From Planctomycetota bacterium (lineage in GTDB: Bacteria; Planctomycetota; UBA11346): 14,210 bases of DNA. Position 1 is the first letter of the stretch; each line of letters starts with the position of its first letter. The notes below the pieces were generated by a model. The model did not search any database and was not told the DNA's origin. It worked only from the letters and a program-made list of their open reading frames with translations. Positions 1 through 6,724 of this stretch are shown in pieces. The stretch lies in the NCBI GenBank assembly GCA_007131555.1, contig SLQH01000127.1:1-14210 (forward strand). Direction: 5' to 3'. The translations under genes and the position numbers were made by a program.

Positions 1-384
1 GCAGTTGGGATTGGCGATGACGCCCTTATGGCTGTGGACATCATCGGGATTGACCTCGCCGACCACCAGAGGGACATCGTCATCCATGCGGAAGGCTGAG
101 GAATTGTCGACCATCAGGCAACCAGCCTCGTGACAGGCCTGGCGGAAGCGGCGGCTGATGCTGCCGCCGGCGCTGAACAGGGCCACATCGACCCCGCGCA
201 GATTCTCGGCGGTCAGTTCCTGGACCGACAATTCTTGACCAGCGTAGGTGACCGTCTTGCCGACGCTGCGAGCGCTGGCCAGGGGGCGTAGTTCATCGAC
301 GGGGAAGTTGCGTTGTTCCAGGACCCGTAGCATCTCAGTGCCCACGGCTCCAGTGACTCCGGCGATGGCGACACACAGGCCCAT
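1..384 (-). CDS. asd: Aspartate-semialdehyde dehydrogenase, N-terminal part (runs off the left edge)
   Basis: Converts aspartyl phosphate to aspartate semialdehyde with NADPH in the cytoplasm, the branch point to lysine/diaminopimelate, threonine and methionine. The 128 visible codons open with MGLCVAIAGVTGAVG, whose Gly9-x2-Gly12-x2-Gly15 pattern is the nucleotide-binding loop of this family. Later come the SAGGSISRRF and VDNSSAFRMDDDVPLVVGEVN stretches, split here as VDNSSAFR and VPLVVGEVN, which are typical of Asd. The window ends exactly at the NPNC motif, so the last codon is the catalytic cysteine (residue 128). Roughly the C-terminal 60% lies outside. The ATG at 382-384 is preceded by a strong AAGGAGG at 389-395, which settles the start. 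The long repeat-rich gap upstream suggests it is transcribed from its own promoter. Confidence 0.96.
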   Translation of the reverse strand, partial: MGLCVAIAGVTGAVGTEMLRVLEQRNFPVDELRPLASARSVGKTVTYAGQELSVQELTAENLRGVDVALFSAGGSISRRFRQACHEAGCLMVDNSSAFRMDDDVPLVVGEVNPDDVHSHKGVIANPNC

Positions 385-554
385 GATTCCTCCTTGTCCG
401 GCCCGTAGGATCAGGCGCGGCGCAGACATGCTGTGGACGCGGCTGATGATGCAAGATGCAAGGCCGTCAGGCTTGGTAGGTGCCGGTATGGAACAGACTG
501 TAGCCTTATTGGTCCCGGACTCGTCACGACCACCGCCCATCACAAAGCCATCAC

Positions 555-786
555 GGAGCACCGGGCCTTGGCCCGCGTGCCTACGCGTGGTTTCCATATG
601 TTCGCCAAGTGCCAGCCTGATTGGCGGCAGGACGCCTGTACTACGGATCGTAGATTTCGCGACTCGTGATCATGGGCGGCAACAAAGAGCGCCAGCGGGG
701 GTACGGCGATGCTGGCGACGACCCGGCCTATGCCGACCTCAAACATCATCGCCCGCCAATGCACGCGGGCCAAGGCCCGGTGCTCC
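555..786. repeat. 232-bp segment bounded by perfect 26-bp inverted repeats
   Basis: The left arm 555-580 (starting GGAGCACCGGG, ending CCCGCGTGC) is the exact reverse complement of the right arm 761-786. Similarity stops at once on both sides of each arm. Each arm is itself nearly palindromic: CGGGCC-TT-GGCCCG with flanking GCAC and GTGC and one extra C, so each could form its own small hairpin. This resembles a short non-autonomous mobile element (MITE) or a pair of REP-like palindromes in head-to-head arrangement. No transposase is encoded between the arms, and no clear target-site duplication is visible. Confidence 0.8.
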
Positions 787-842
787 GGGTGGGGAATAGT
801 GCGTTCGCAGGGTGACCAAAAGGTTCAGCCAGGAGTCTGTAA

Positions 843-1012
843 ACCAAAAAACAGCAGTTAGGCTTTGGACTTTAGGCTATAGGGTTACTATTCAAGCGGA
901 TGTGCGCAGTCAGAATCGGTTCACTTTCTGGGTGAAAGCCCGAATCTGTCCAAATCGCCTTATAGAGCAACCCTAAAGCCTTCAGCCTAAAGCCAAAAGC
1001 CGGATTTAGGGT
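843..1012 (+). repeat. Long palindromic element, copy 1
   Basis: About 170 bp related to the reverse complement of 8289-8452. The 60-bp core 901-960 matches copy 2 at 51 of 60 positions, and the right arm 961-1012 at 42 of 52. The left arm carries a few extra bases. The element is an imperfect palindrome along its length: left-arm sequence such as TTAGGCTTTGG pairs with right-arm CCTAAAGCC, and AGGGTTACT pairs with AGCAACCCT. In the centre a hairpin spans 908-951 with a TTCTG loop. The element ends in TTTAGGGT. A TAAA lies just outside each end (839-842 region and 1012-1015) and may be a target duplication. It lies 62 bp past the acpS stop, so it may also fold at the end of that transcript. 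Confidence 0.8.
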
Positions 1013-1073
1013 AAAGGATAGCGACCGAGCACAAGCGCAGTGTATTTTCGAGTCCCGATGTCGTCGAAAACCG

Positions 1074-1457
1074 CTACCGGGCCGACTCCAGGATCACGGT
1101 GGCGATGGCCATGCCGTCGGCATGGCTCAGTGACAGATGCAGGCTGGTGACCTCCAGGGCAGCGGCGAGGGTCTGGGCGCGGTGGTGGAGGACCAGTTGC
1201 GGTTGGCCGCTATCACGACGGATGACCTCGCAATGCCGAAACTGGACGCCATCCGCCCAGCCCTTGCCGAGGGCCTTCATGGCCGCCTCCTTGGCAGCCC
1301 AGCGTACCGCCAGATGGGGAGCCGGATCGCTGGCTCGAAGGCAGTATGTCTGTTCGGCAGCAGTGAATATCCATTCGAGAAAGCGCTGGGGATGGCGGCG
1401 ATGGCAGGCCGCCACCCGGGCGATGGCGATGCAATCGGTGCCCAGGCCGACGATCAT
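1074..1457 (-). CDS. acpS: Holo-[acyl-carrier-protein] synthase
   Basis: Transfers the 4'-phosphopantetheine arm of CoA to a serine of acyl carrier protein, activating it for fatty acid synthesis in the cytoplasm. The 127 residues match the usual AcpS length. The N-terminus MIVGLGTDCIAIARV carries the Mg-binding Asp8. FTAAEQTYC (31-39) is the second family block. RWAAKEAAMKALGKG (52-66) carries the conserved Lys56-Glu57, and SLSHADGMAIATVI (109-122) is the C-terminal block. The reading frame is open further upstream, but the ATG at 1455-1457 fits the family N-terminus and overlaps the stop of the upstream PQQ gene as ATGA. That overlap implies translational coupling, so acpS expression probably depends on translation of the large secreted protein. 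A palindromic repeat lies downstream. Confidence 0.95.
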   Translation of the reverse strand: MIVGLGTDCIAIARVAACHRRHPQRFLEWIFTAAEQTYCLRASDPAPHLAVRWAAKEAAMKALGKGWADGVQFRHCEVIRRDSGQPQLVLHHRAQTLAAALEVTSLHLSLSHADGMAIATVILESAR

Positions 1458-4400
1458 GGTTGTGCTTCCCTGGGCAGTGCCGGGGGCGGTGGTCGCCAGT
1501 CGAGGCGATGCCAGGCCTCGCGCAGCCACCAGGGCGGGGCGTCGGGTTCGTTGCGGGGGATGTGGAGTCGCGGACGCTGCCGGTCCTGGCTCAGGGCCGA
1601 GCGACGGAGCCCCAGAACGAACAAGCGTCGACCATCCTCACGGGGGATCATGCGGCTCATCTGGCGTTGCCAGCCCTGGGCCTGGCTGCTGATGGTCGGG
1701 GCGCGGCGATAGTGGAATGTGATGCGCTGACTACGGGCATCGTCGTCACTGACACTGCTGTCGATGTGCAGATGCACAGCCGAGGCCTCAGCCGGCATGT
1801 CGACCATGATCAGCAGATCCTGGTCATGATGGAAGAAGGATATCGATGAGGCGCCGCTCTTGATCCACGACGCTGTGGCTGCGGCCCGGCGCAGACTGTC
1901 GACCGGTGATGCCTGGTCATAGTCCACTGGCGGGCAGGCGATGGTGCGGGGACGATGCTGGGGGGGACGACCGATGCGATGCAGGCCGGTCGGGCTCTGG
2001 GTGATCAGGGCGGGATGGGTTGAGAGGATGGCCTCGTCCTGGCCGAGATGGCGCCCGCCGAGGGTCGTGCCGTTGCGGTCGATCTGCCAAAGGCCGGGTC
2101 GTTCATCAAGGGCGTCCAGGATTACCGCAAAGCCTTCGTGGGTGGGGATCACCGCACCCCGGATCTCCAGTGGGTCAGGCAGGCTTGCGGTCCAGCGGCG
2201 GGCGCCACCGCGCAGGCCCATGCCGGTCAGGATTGAGCGGAGGCTGCGATCAATGCCATGGACCACCACCTGGTCGTGGGCGATGATGACTTGATGGACG
2301 GCAATGAAGTCATCGAAACGTTGCCGGACCCGACCGGTCTGGCTGTCCAAGAGCAGCAGATCACCGTTGCGCTGACGGGTCCACAGGCTGTCTCCACGTA
2401 CGGCCAGGATCTCCAGACGGGTGGCCTCGCTGGTCCAGCGTCGGGTCGCCAGGTCAAGATCCCAGCGCATCAGACGACCGTCGCCAAGGGTGGTGAAACA
2501 GCGTTGGCCATCAATCAGCACCGAACCGTTGAGGTCAGCGGGAACCGTGATGATGGAGCGCCCGTCCTCCAGATCGATGATGTCCAGACGCTGGGTCTCA
2601 TCATCGATGACACCGATATGACCGAGTGCCAGATTGGTGAGCCAGCGCAGATCGTCTCCCTCCACGAGTCTGGTCCAGGCCTTGCGGATGCCGCTTTCGG
2701 TATCGTGGACATAGGCCGAGAGGGACAGGCCATCATGAACCAGCAGGTGGGTGCCGATGCTCATGACCCTGGTGTTGGCACGCTGGATCAGCGGCGCCTG
2801 TTCGAGACGGCGGGTGTTGAGATCAAGCTCCCAGCGGGGGGTTCCGGTCTGCACATCAAGGGCGGTGATCATGGGATGGTTGATCATGTCAGGGCGAGGT
2901 CGTCGTTGTGGGTCCAGGGTCATCCCCTGGATCAGAACGACATCGTCATGCACGGCAATCGGAGCCGACAACCAGGATCCCAGGCGACCGCTGAGATGGA
3001 CTTCCCGGGCCCCATCGGGGCCAGTTCGTTGTACGACCGCCGTGAATGGCTGGCCAATCGTGATGGCCGAGATGGCTTGGACCAGGTCGGCAAAGGTGTT
3101 GACCGGGTGATTATTGAAGGAGCGCAGATGGTCGCCGTCCCTGAACCCGGCGGCGGCGGCGGCGCTGCCAGGAATGACGTCGACCACCGTTGGCAGGCTG
3201 TCGTCACCGCCGGGATGTCCGGAGCGATCCTGCAAGCCGAGCATGGCGCGATGCTTGAGCCCCTCGATAGCCTGCCACAGCACCTTGCCGCTGTTCAGGT
3301 CACGAGCGGTGATCAGGCCGGCCTCGTAGCCGATGATGCGCCCAGAGCTGGCGATGGGCGGGGCCAGGAAAGGGCTGTCGATCGACCAGCCGGGTCCGTC
3401 CGCGAATTGTGCTATCGGCGATGGCGGGGGGCGCAGCACGGTGGCCGTCTGGTCGCCGAGGCGGTTCAAGGCCAGTTCGGCCAAGACCATGCTGTCAACC
3501 CCCAGGCCGGCATCGCCCTCAAGCATCTGACGAGGCTTTTTGGAAAGGGTCTGGTAGACCTTGCGGGCGGCATCCAGCTGGCCGGTCATTTCCAGATGGC
3601 GCCCCTGCCACCACAACGGCAGAGGTGAATCGGTGGCATCGATGGCCCGCAGTATCCGGTTCAGACGGGCCTGGGCGCTGGCAAAATCCTGCTCATGACC
3701 GATGGCGACGCGGATGGCATCAAGGGCCAGACGCAGGGCATCATCGGCATGGAAGGCGGGGGCGCCGTTTTCCAGGGCCAGGGTGAGATGGTTGAGGGCA
3801 TTGCTGTCCTGGTGCCGGGCCCGATACAGGGAGGCCAGGGCGAGATGGGCGGCAAAATCGTGGGGGTCGGCCGCCAGGCTGCGCTCCAACTCTTCTCGAC
3901 TGCGTGGCAATCCGTGACCGATGATGGTCTGCCCTACTGGATGCTCGTCGCTCAGCACTATGCGACTGGTGATCAACATTCCGTCAATGATCGCGATGCG
4001 TTCATGGCGAGCGCTGGCTCGGCGTGATACCAGGGCGCCATCATCCCGGCGTAGCAGGCTGATGGCATCGTCGAGATGGACCAGTACCAGATTGTCGCCG
4101 ATGACGCCGTGGCGGAACTCTGATTGTTGACTGCCGGCGATGCTCCACACCGGGGTCTGGGTGGCCAGGTCGAGACAGGTGATGCGGCGACCGACCAGCA
4201 GGGCCTGGCCATCGGCCACATCAACTACGTCATCGCCGGCTCCCTGACCAGCGTAGATGACAGGCTGGCCGCTGTGATCGTAGATGATCAGGTCGCGGCG
4301 GTCTGTCGGGGCGATGACCAGATGGGTGCCATCAGTGCGCATATGGCCGATGCGGGCATCCTGTTGCTGATGGAAGCGGAGGGCGTGGTCCTGGGGGCTG

Positions 4401-5665
4401 TCGCCATCATAGGGATGGATGGCGCTGATATGGCCATTGCGCTCGATATGGGCGATGATGCGGTTGTTGGTCAGGATGACGAAGCGATCCTGATGGACGG
4501 CGATGTCGGCGGAGAACGAGGACCGACCGGCGCCAAACATGGGCCGCCGGGGCATGGATCCGACCATGGTCCGCCACTGGACCTCGCCGCTGCTGACATG
4601 TCGACCGATGATGCTGACGGCCTCGCCATCAAAGACGGCAATGGCCACGGTATTGCCAGCAACCACAGGTCTGGTCACGATCTGGTTGTGGCCATCGTAG
4701 CCGATGTCATGACGCCACAGAACCTCCCCTTGTTCGTTGATGGCGATCATGGTCGGCGGCGAGATGGCGATATAGACGCCGTGATGGTGTACAGGTGGAT
4801 GTGGAATCGTGCGCGGTGAGGCGCTCAGGCGCTGGCGGGTGATCTGGCGACCGTTGTGAGGGTTGATCAGGAGCAGGTGATTGCCGTCGTTGGCAGCGAT
4901 GGCATTACCGCCCGCTGCGGCGAAACGGTATCCCATGTTGGCCAGAGCCGAGAATTGGAACTGGTGCCGTGCCCCACGGTGGTGTCGAGGCCGTGATATC
5001 AGCAGGTTGTTGGGAGGAGGTAGATCGGGCAGGGTCCACAAGGGGTAGGTCTGGTCGAGACTCTGCGGCAGTTGGGCTGGCGGCTGCGTTTCGAGGAGTT
5101 CGTAGGCGGCAGCGACCCGGGCCTGGCGCAGGGGGTCATCGTCCTGGCTGCGCTGGGAATAGCGCAGAAAGCTGCCCAGCTGGCCGCGATCCCAGGCGAT
5201 ATCAGCCAGGGTCTGCCAAGCTTGGCGTGCTGCCGGAGTGCCAGGCAGCGATCGGGCGAGATGAAGCAAGGCCTGCTGATCGACTGGCGGGGCCGTGACG
5301 ATGGCCTCGAATTGACGCTGGGCTTCGGATGCATAGGTGGCGACGAAGCGGTCTTCCAGGCTGCTGCTGCGCAGACGCCGGTGGATGGCATCGCTGATGC
5401 TGCGGTAGTCGCCATCGCTGTAGATGAGCAGGCTGTGATGTTCGTCCAGCAGCCGGCGGGCTCGTGACAGCAGTTGCTGTTCGTCTTCATGGCCGCTGCT
5501 CAGGTCCGCCAGCAGGGTGTCGACCTTCTGACGGATCTGCCAGGGGGTTGGTGCGGTGAAGAAACCAGCGGCACCATCGTCATCACGGTCTTCGCCTGAT
5601 GCGACCGCGGTCAACGCCACCAGGACGGCAAGGGCCGAAAGCGTGCTACAAAGACGATGGGCCAT
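1454..5665 (-). CDS. Large secreted PQQ-like beta-propeller protein with TPR region and PDZ domain
   Basis: 1403 residues, specific function unknown. Residues 1-24 (MAHRLCSTLSALAVLVALTA...) form a signal peptide with likely cleavage near AVASG-ED, so the protein is exported. Residues about 30-220 are helical. About 235-580 holds PQQ/BamB-type blades, for example TMIAINEQGEVLWRHD and ITCLDLATQTPVWS. About 590-740 is TPR-like (FAAHLALASLYRARHQDSNA; LEMTGQLDAARKVYQTL). A further blade at about 755-800 (ARDLNSGKVLWQ) is followed by a PDZ domain at about 815-885 (VVDVIPGSAAAAAGFRDGD), and then more blades (ITALDVQTGTPRWELDL) to about 1250. The last ~140 residues are beta-rich and unassigned. No protease triad is seen. 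BamB-like scaffolding or a quinoprotein-related role are possible, but no PQQ enzyme active site was recognised. The ATG at 5663-5665 has no clear Shine-Dalgarno. The gene lies upstream of acpS and overlaps it. Confidence 0.88.
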   Translation of the reverse strand: MAHRLCSTLSALAVLVALTAVASGEDRDDDGAAGFFTAPTPWQIRQKVDTLLADLSSGHEDEQQLLSRARRLLDEHHSLLIYSDGDYRSISDAIHRRLRSSSLEDRFVATYASEAQRQFEAIVTAPPVDQQALLHLARSLPGTPAARQAWQTLADIAWDRGQLGSFLRYSQRSQDDDPLRQARVAAAYELLETQPPAQLPQSLDQTYPLWTLPDLPPPNNLLISRPRHHRGARHQFQFSALANMGYRFAAAGGNAIAANDGNHLLLINPHNGRQITRQRLSASPRTIPHPPVHHHGVYIAISPPTMIAINEQGEVLWRHDIGYDGHNQIVTRPVVAGNTVAIAVFDGEAVSIIGRHVSSGEVQWRTMVGSMPRRPMFGAGRSSFSADIAVHQDRFVILTNNRIIAHIERNGHISAIHPYDGDSPQDHALRFHQQQDARIGHMRTDGTHLVIAPTDRRDLIIYDHSGQPVIYAGQGAGDDVVDVADGQALLVGRRITCLDLATQTPVWSIAGSQQSEFRHGVIGDNLVLVHLDDAISLLRRDDGALVSRRASARHERIAIIDGMLITSRIVLSDEHPVGQTIIGHGLPRSREELERSLAADPHDFAAHLALASLYRARHQDSNALNHLTLALENGAPAFHADDALRLALDAIRVAIGHEQDFASAQARLNRILRAIDATDSPLPLWWQGRHLEMTGQLDAARKVYQTLSKKPRQMLEGDAGLGVDSMVLAELALNRLGDQTATVLRPPPSPIAQFADGPGWSIDSPFLAPPIASSGRIIGYEAGLITARDLNSGKVLWQAIEGLKHRAMLGLQDRSGHPGGDDSLPTVVDVIPGSAAAAAGFRDGDHLRSFNNHPVNTFADLVQAISAITIGQPFTAVVQRTGPDGAREVHLSGRLGSWLSAPIAVHDDVVLIQGMTLDPQRRPRPDMINHPMITALDVQTGTPRWELDLNTRRLEQAPLIQRANTRVMSIGTHLLVHDGLSLSAYVHDTESGIRKAWTRLVEGDDLRWLTNLALGHIGVIDDETQRLDIIDLEDGRSIITVPADLNGSVLIDGQRCFTTLGDGRLMRWDLDLATRRWTSEATRLEILAVRGDSLWTRQRNGDLLLLDSQTGRVRQRFDDFIAVHQVIIAHDQVVVHGIDRSLRSILTGMGLRGGARRWTASLPDPLEIRGAVIPTHEGFAVILDALDERPGLWQIDRNGTTLGGRHLGQDEAILSTHPALITQSPTGLHRIGRPPQHRPRTIACPPVDYDQASPVDSLRRAAATASWIKSGASSISFFHHDQDLLIMVDMPAEASAVHLHIDSSVSDDDARSQRITFHYRRAPTISSQAQGWQRQMSRMIPREDGRRLFVLGLRRSALSQDRQRPRLHIPRNEPDAPPWWLREAWHRLDWRPPPPALPREAQP

Positions 5666-5724
5666 GGGATGACATGTTAGCGCTCATCTGCTGGCGTGCC
5701 ACCGATGTCATCGGGGCGGGAGAT

Positions 5725-5892
5725 GTTCCGGCATGGTTCCACGCAGAGAACGCACAGACCCTGCGGGCGGCGGAAAAGGAACCAAGCAGGCGGCTTCCTG
5801 GCGTTCCTTGGCGATCTCTGCGCTCTTGAGCGAAGCGGGCGTGAGTGTTCCGGAACGTCTCACGCAGAGATCGCACAGGCCCTGCCGGCGGC
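5725..5892. repeat. Intergenic repeat cluster between infC and the PQQ gene
   Basis: Two related ~47-bp units lie in direct orientation at 5725-5772 and 5847-5892. Both contain CACGCAGAGA, CGCACAG and CCCTGC followed by GGCGGC. Between and across them is an exact 12-bp inverted repeat, GCGATCTCTGCG (5811-5822) with CGCAGAGATCGC (5863-5874). A nested palindrome at 5839-5865 has GCGTGAG and CTCACGC around TTCCGGAA. The CGCAGAGA/TCTCTGCG theme resembles intergenic repeats common in several bacterial phyla; that resemblance is from memory and unchecked. The surrounding 5666-5927 carries no gene and no obvious terminator for infC. Confidence 0.7.
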
Positions 5893-5927
5893 AAGGCATG
5901 CGCCACCTGAAATCCTGAAGACTCTTA

Positions 5928-6548
5928 TCACTCGGCGCTATCGTCTTCGGTATCGGAGTCCGGCTTGGCTTCCTTGCTCGGCTTCTTGCCGGCATTCGGC
6001 AGTGGGGCCATGGTCGCGTTCATGCGCCGGCCTTCCATGCGCGGTGGCCGTTCAACCTTGGCGATGTCCGAGAGCATTTCGGCAAAAAGCGAGATTTTTT
6101 CCATCGCCACTTCAGGATGGGCCCGTTCACGACCGCGGAACTGGAGCTGAATGCCGACCTTGTAACCCTCTTCAAAGAACTTGCGGGCGTTACGGGCCTT
6201 GATCTCCATGTCACCGCGACCGGTGTTGGGCCGTAGGCGGACTTCCTTGACATCGTTGGCGTGGCTGCGCTTGCTCTTGGTGACCCGCTCCTTCTTCTGC
6301 TGTTCGAAGAGGAACTTGCCGTAGTCCATGATCCGGCACACCGGCGGCCTGGCATTGGGAGCGACTTCGACGAGGTCCAGCTCTGCTTGCATGGCCCGTT
6401 GACGGGCCTGATCAGTGGAGATCAGGCCGACCTTTTCGCCGTTCTGATCAATAAGCAGTACCTGGGGGACCCTGATCCGTTCATTCATCCGTGCCCGATT
6501 GGTTTCTGGCGGCGGCACGGGAACCCGCATACGGCGTCGACCTCGCAA
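5928..6548 (-). CDS. infC: Translation initiation factor IF-3
   Basis: Binds the 30S subunit, keeps 50S off and checks the initiator tRNA-start codon pairing. 206 residues. The N-terminal domain begins at MNERIRVPQVLLID (21-34), and the family signature PVCRIMDYGKF is at 69-79. A lysine-rich linker (QQKKERVTKSKR) leads to the C-terminal domain with GIQLQFRGRERAHPE (132-146) and MEGRRMNATMAPL (171-183). An acidic tail (DSDTEDDSAE) ends the protein. The start chosen is TTG at 6546-6548, because AGGAG lies at 6555-6559 with a 6-base spacer. The ATG at residue 7 is too far from that site, and the one at residue 21 further still. The usual neighbours rpmI and rplT are absent. glgA is divergent upstream, and the PQQ gene follows after 262 bp. 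Confidence 0.95.
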   Translation of the reverse strand: MRGRRRMRVPVPPPETNRARMNERIRVPQVLLIDQNGEKVGLISTDQARQRAMQAELDLVEVAPNARPPVCRIMDYGKFLFEQQKKERVTKSKRSHANDVKEVRLRPNTGRGDMEIKARNARKFFEEGYKVGIQLQFRGRERAHPEVAMEKISLFAEMLSDIAKVERPPRMEGRRMNATMAPLPNAGKKPSKEAKPDSDTEDDSAE

Positions 6549-6575
6549 ACAATGCTCCTGAATACAGAGATGAAC

Positions 6576-6620
6576 AAAAACCTGTGGTCATGGACCACCA
6601 GACAACGACATCGCTGTCTG
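6576..6620 (-). promoter_or_regulatory. Two small hairpins in the infC leader
   Basis: On the minus strand, CAGACA/TGTCTG (arms 6615-6620 and 6599-6604) is followed by GTGGTC-CAT-GACCAC (6584-6598), then AGG and a run TTTTTGTT ending near 6573. The second hairpin plus T-run looks like a weak terminator or attenuator about 25 bases before the infC start. The stems are only 6 bp, so this is tentative. Confidence 0.35.
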
Positions 6621-6724
6621 CGTAGGCGGCATTCTCGCATGCTGTCGCAGCAAGGCAAGCATGTTCACGGTGCGGCGCCTTGGGGCTTGTGTGCAGTGCT
6701 TGGCCACAGAGCATGGTTGTCCAT

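Larger units (their letters stand above)
385..1073. other. Non-coding gap between asd and acpS, rich in repeats
   Basis: These 689 bases hold no convincing gene. Open frames here lack family motifs and good ribosome binding sites. The gap contains a 26-bp inverted repeat pair (555-580 and 761-786), the first copy of a long palindromic element (843-1012), and a short tandem repeat GATGCAA GATGCAA around 448-462. The asd promoter should lie between about 396 and 554 on the minus strand, but I could not identify convincing -35/-10 boxes. Confidence 0.75.

Noticed and set aside
540..773. Minus-strand 77-codon frame inside the inverted-repeat segment
   Set aside because: It begins with TTG inside the repeat arm, lacks a ribosome binding site, and shows no family resemblance.
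248..799. Plus-strand open frame of 183 codons across the start of asd and the gap
   Set aside because: It runs antisense to asd and through the inverted repeats, and has no recognisable protein features.
903..944. A tiny conserved reading frame (MRRQNQFTFWVKA stop in copy 2, related residues in copy 1) in the palindromic element
   Set aside because: Copy 1 starts with GTG, loses the stop (TGA becomes CGA) and has no ribosome binding site. The stop-losing base is one half of the compensatory pair in the hairpin, so structure explains the conservation better than coding.
2258..3628. Long plus-strand open frame (456 codons) inside the PQQ gene
   Set aside because: It is antisense to a frame with signal peptide, PQQ blades, TPR and PDZ motifs. 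Its own translation has no recognisable family features; high GC at wobble positions keeps the opposite strand open.
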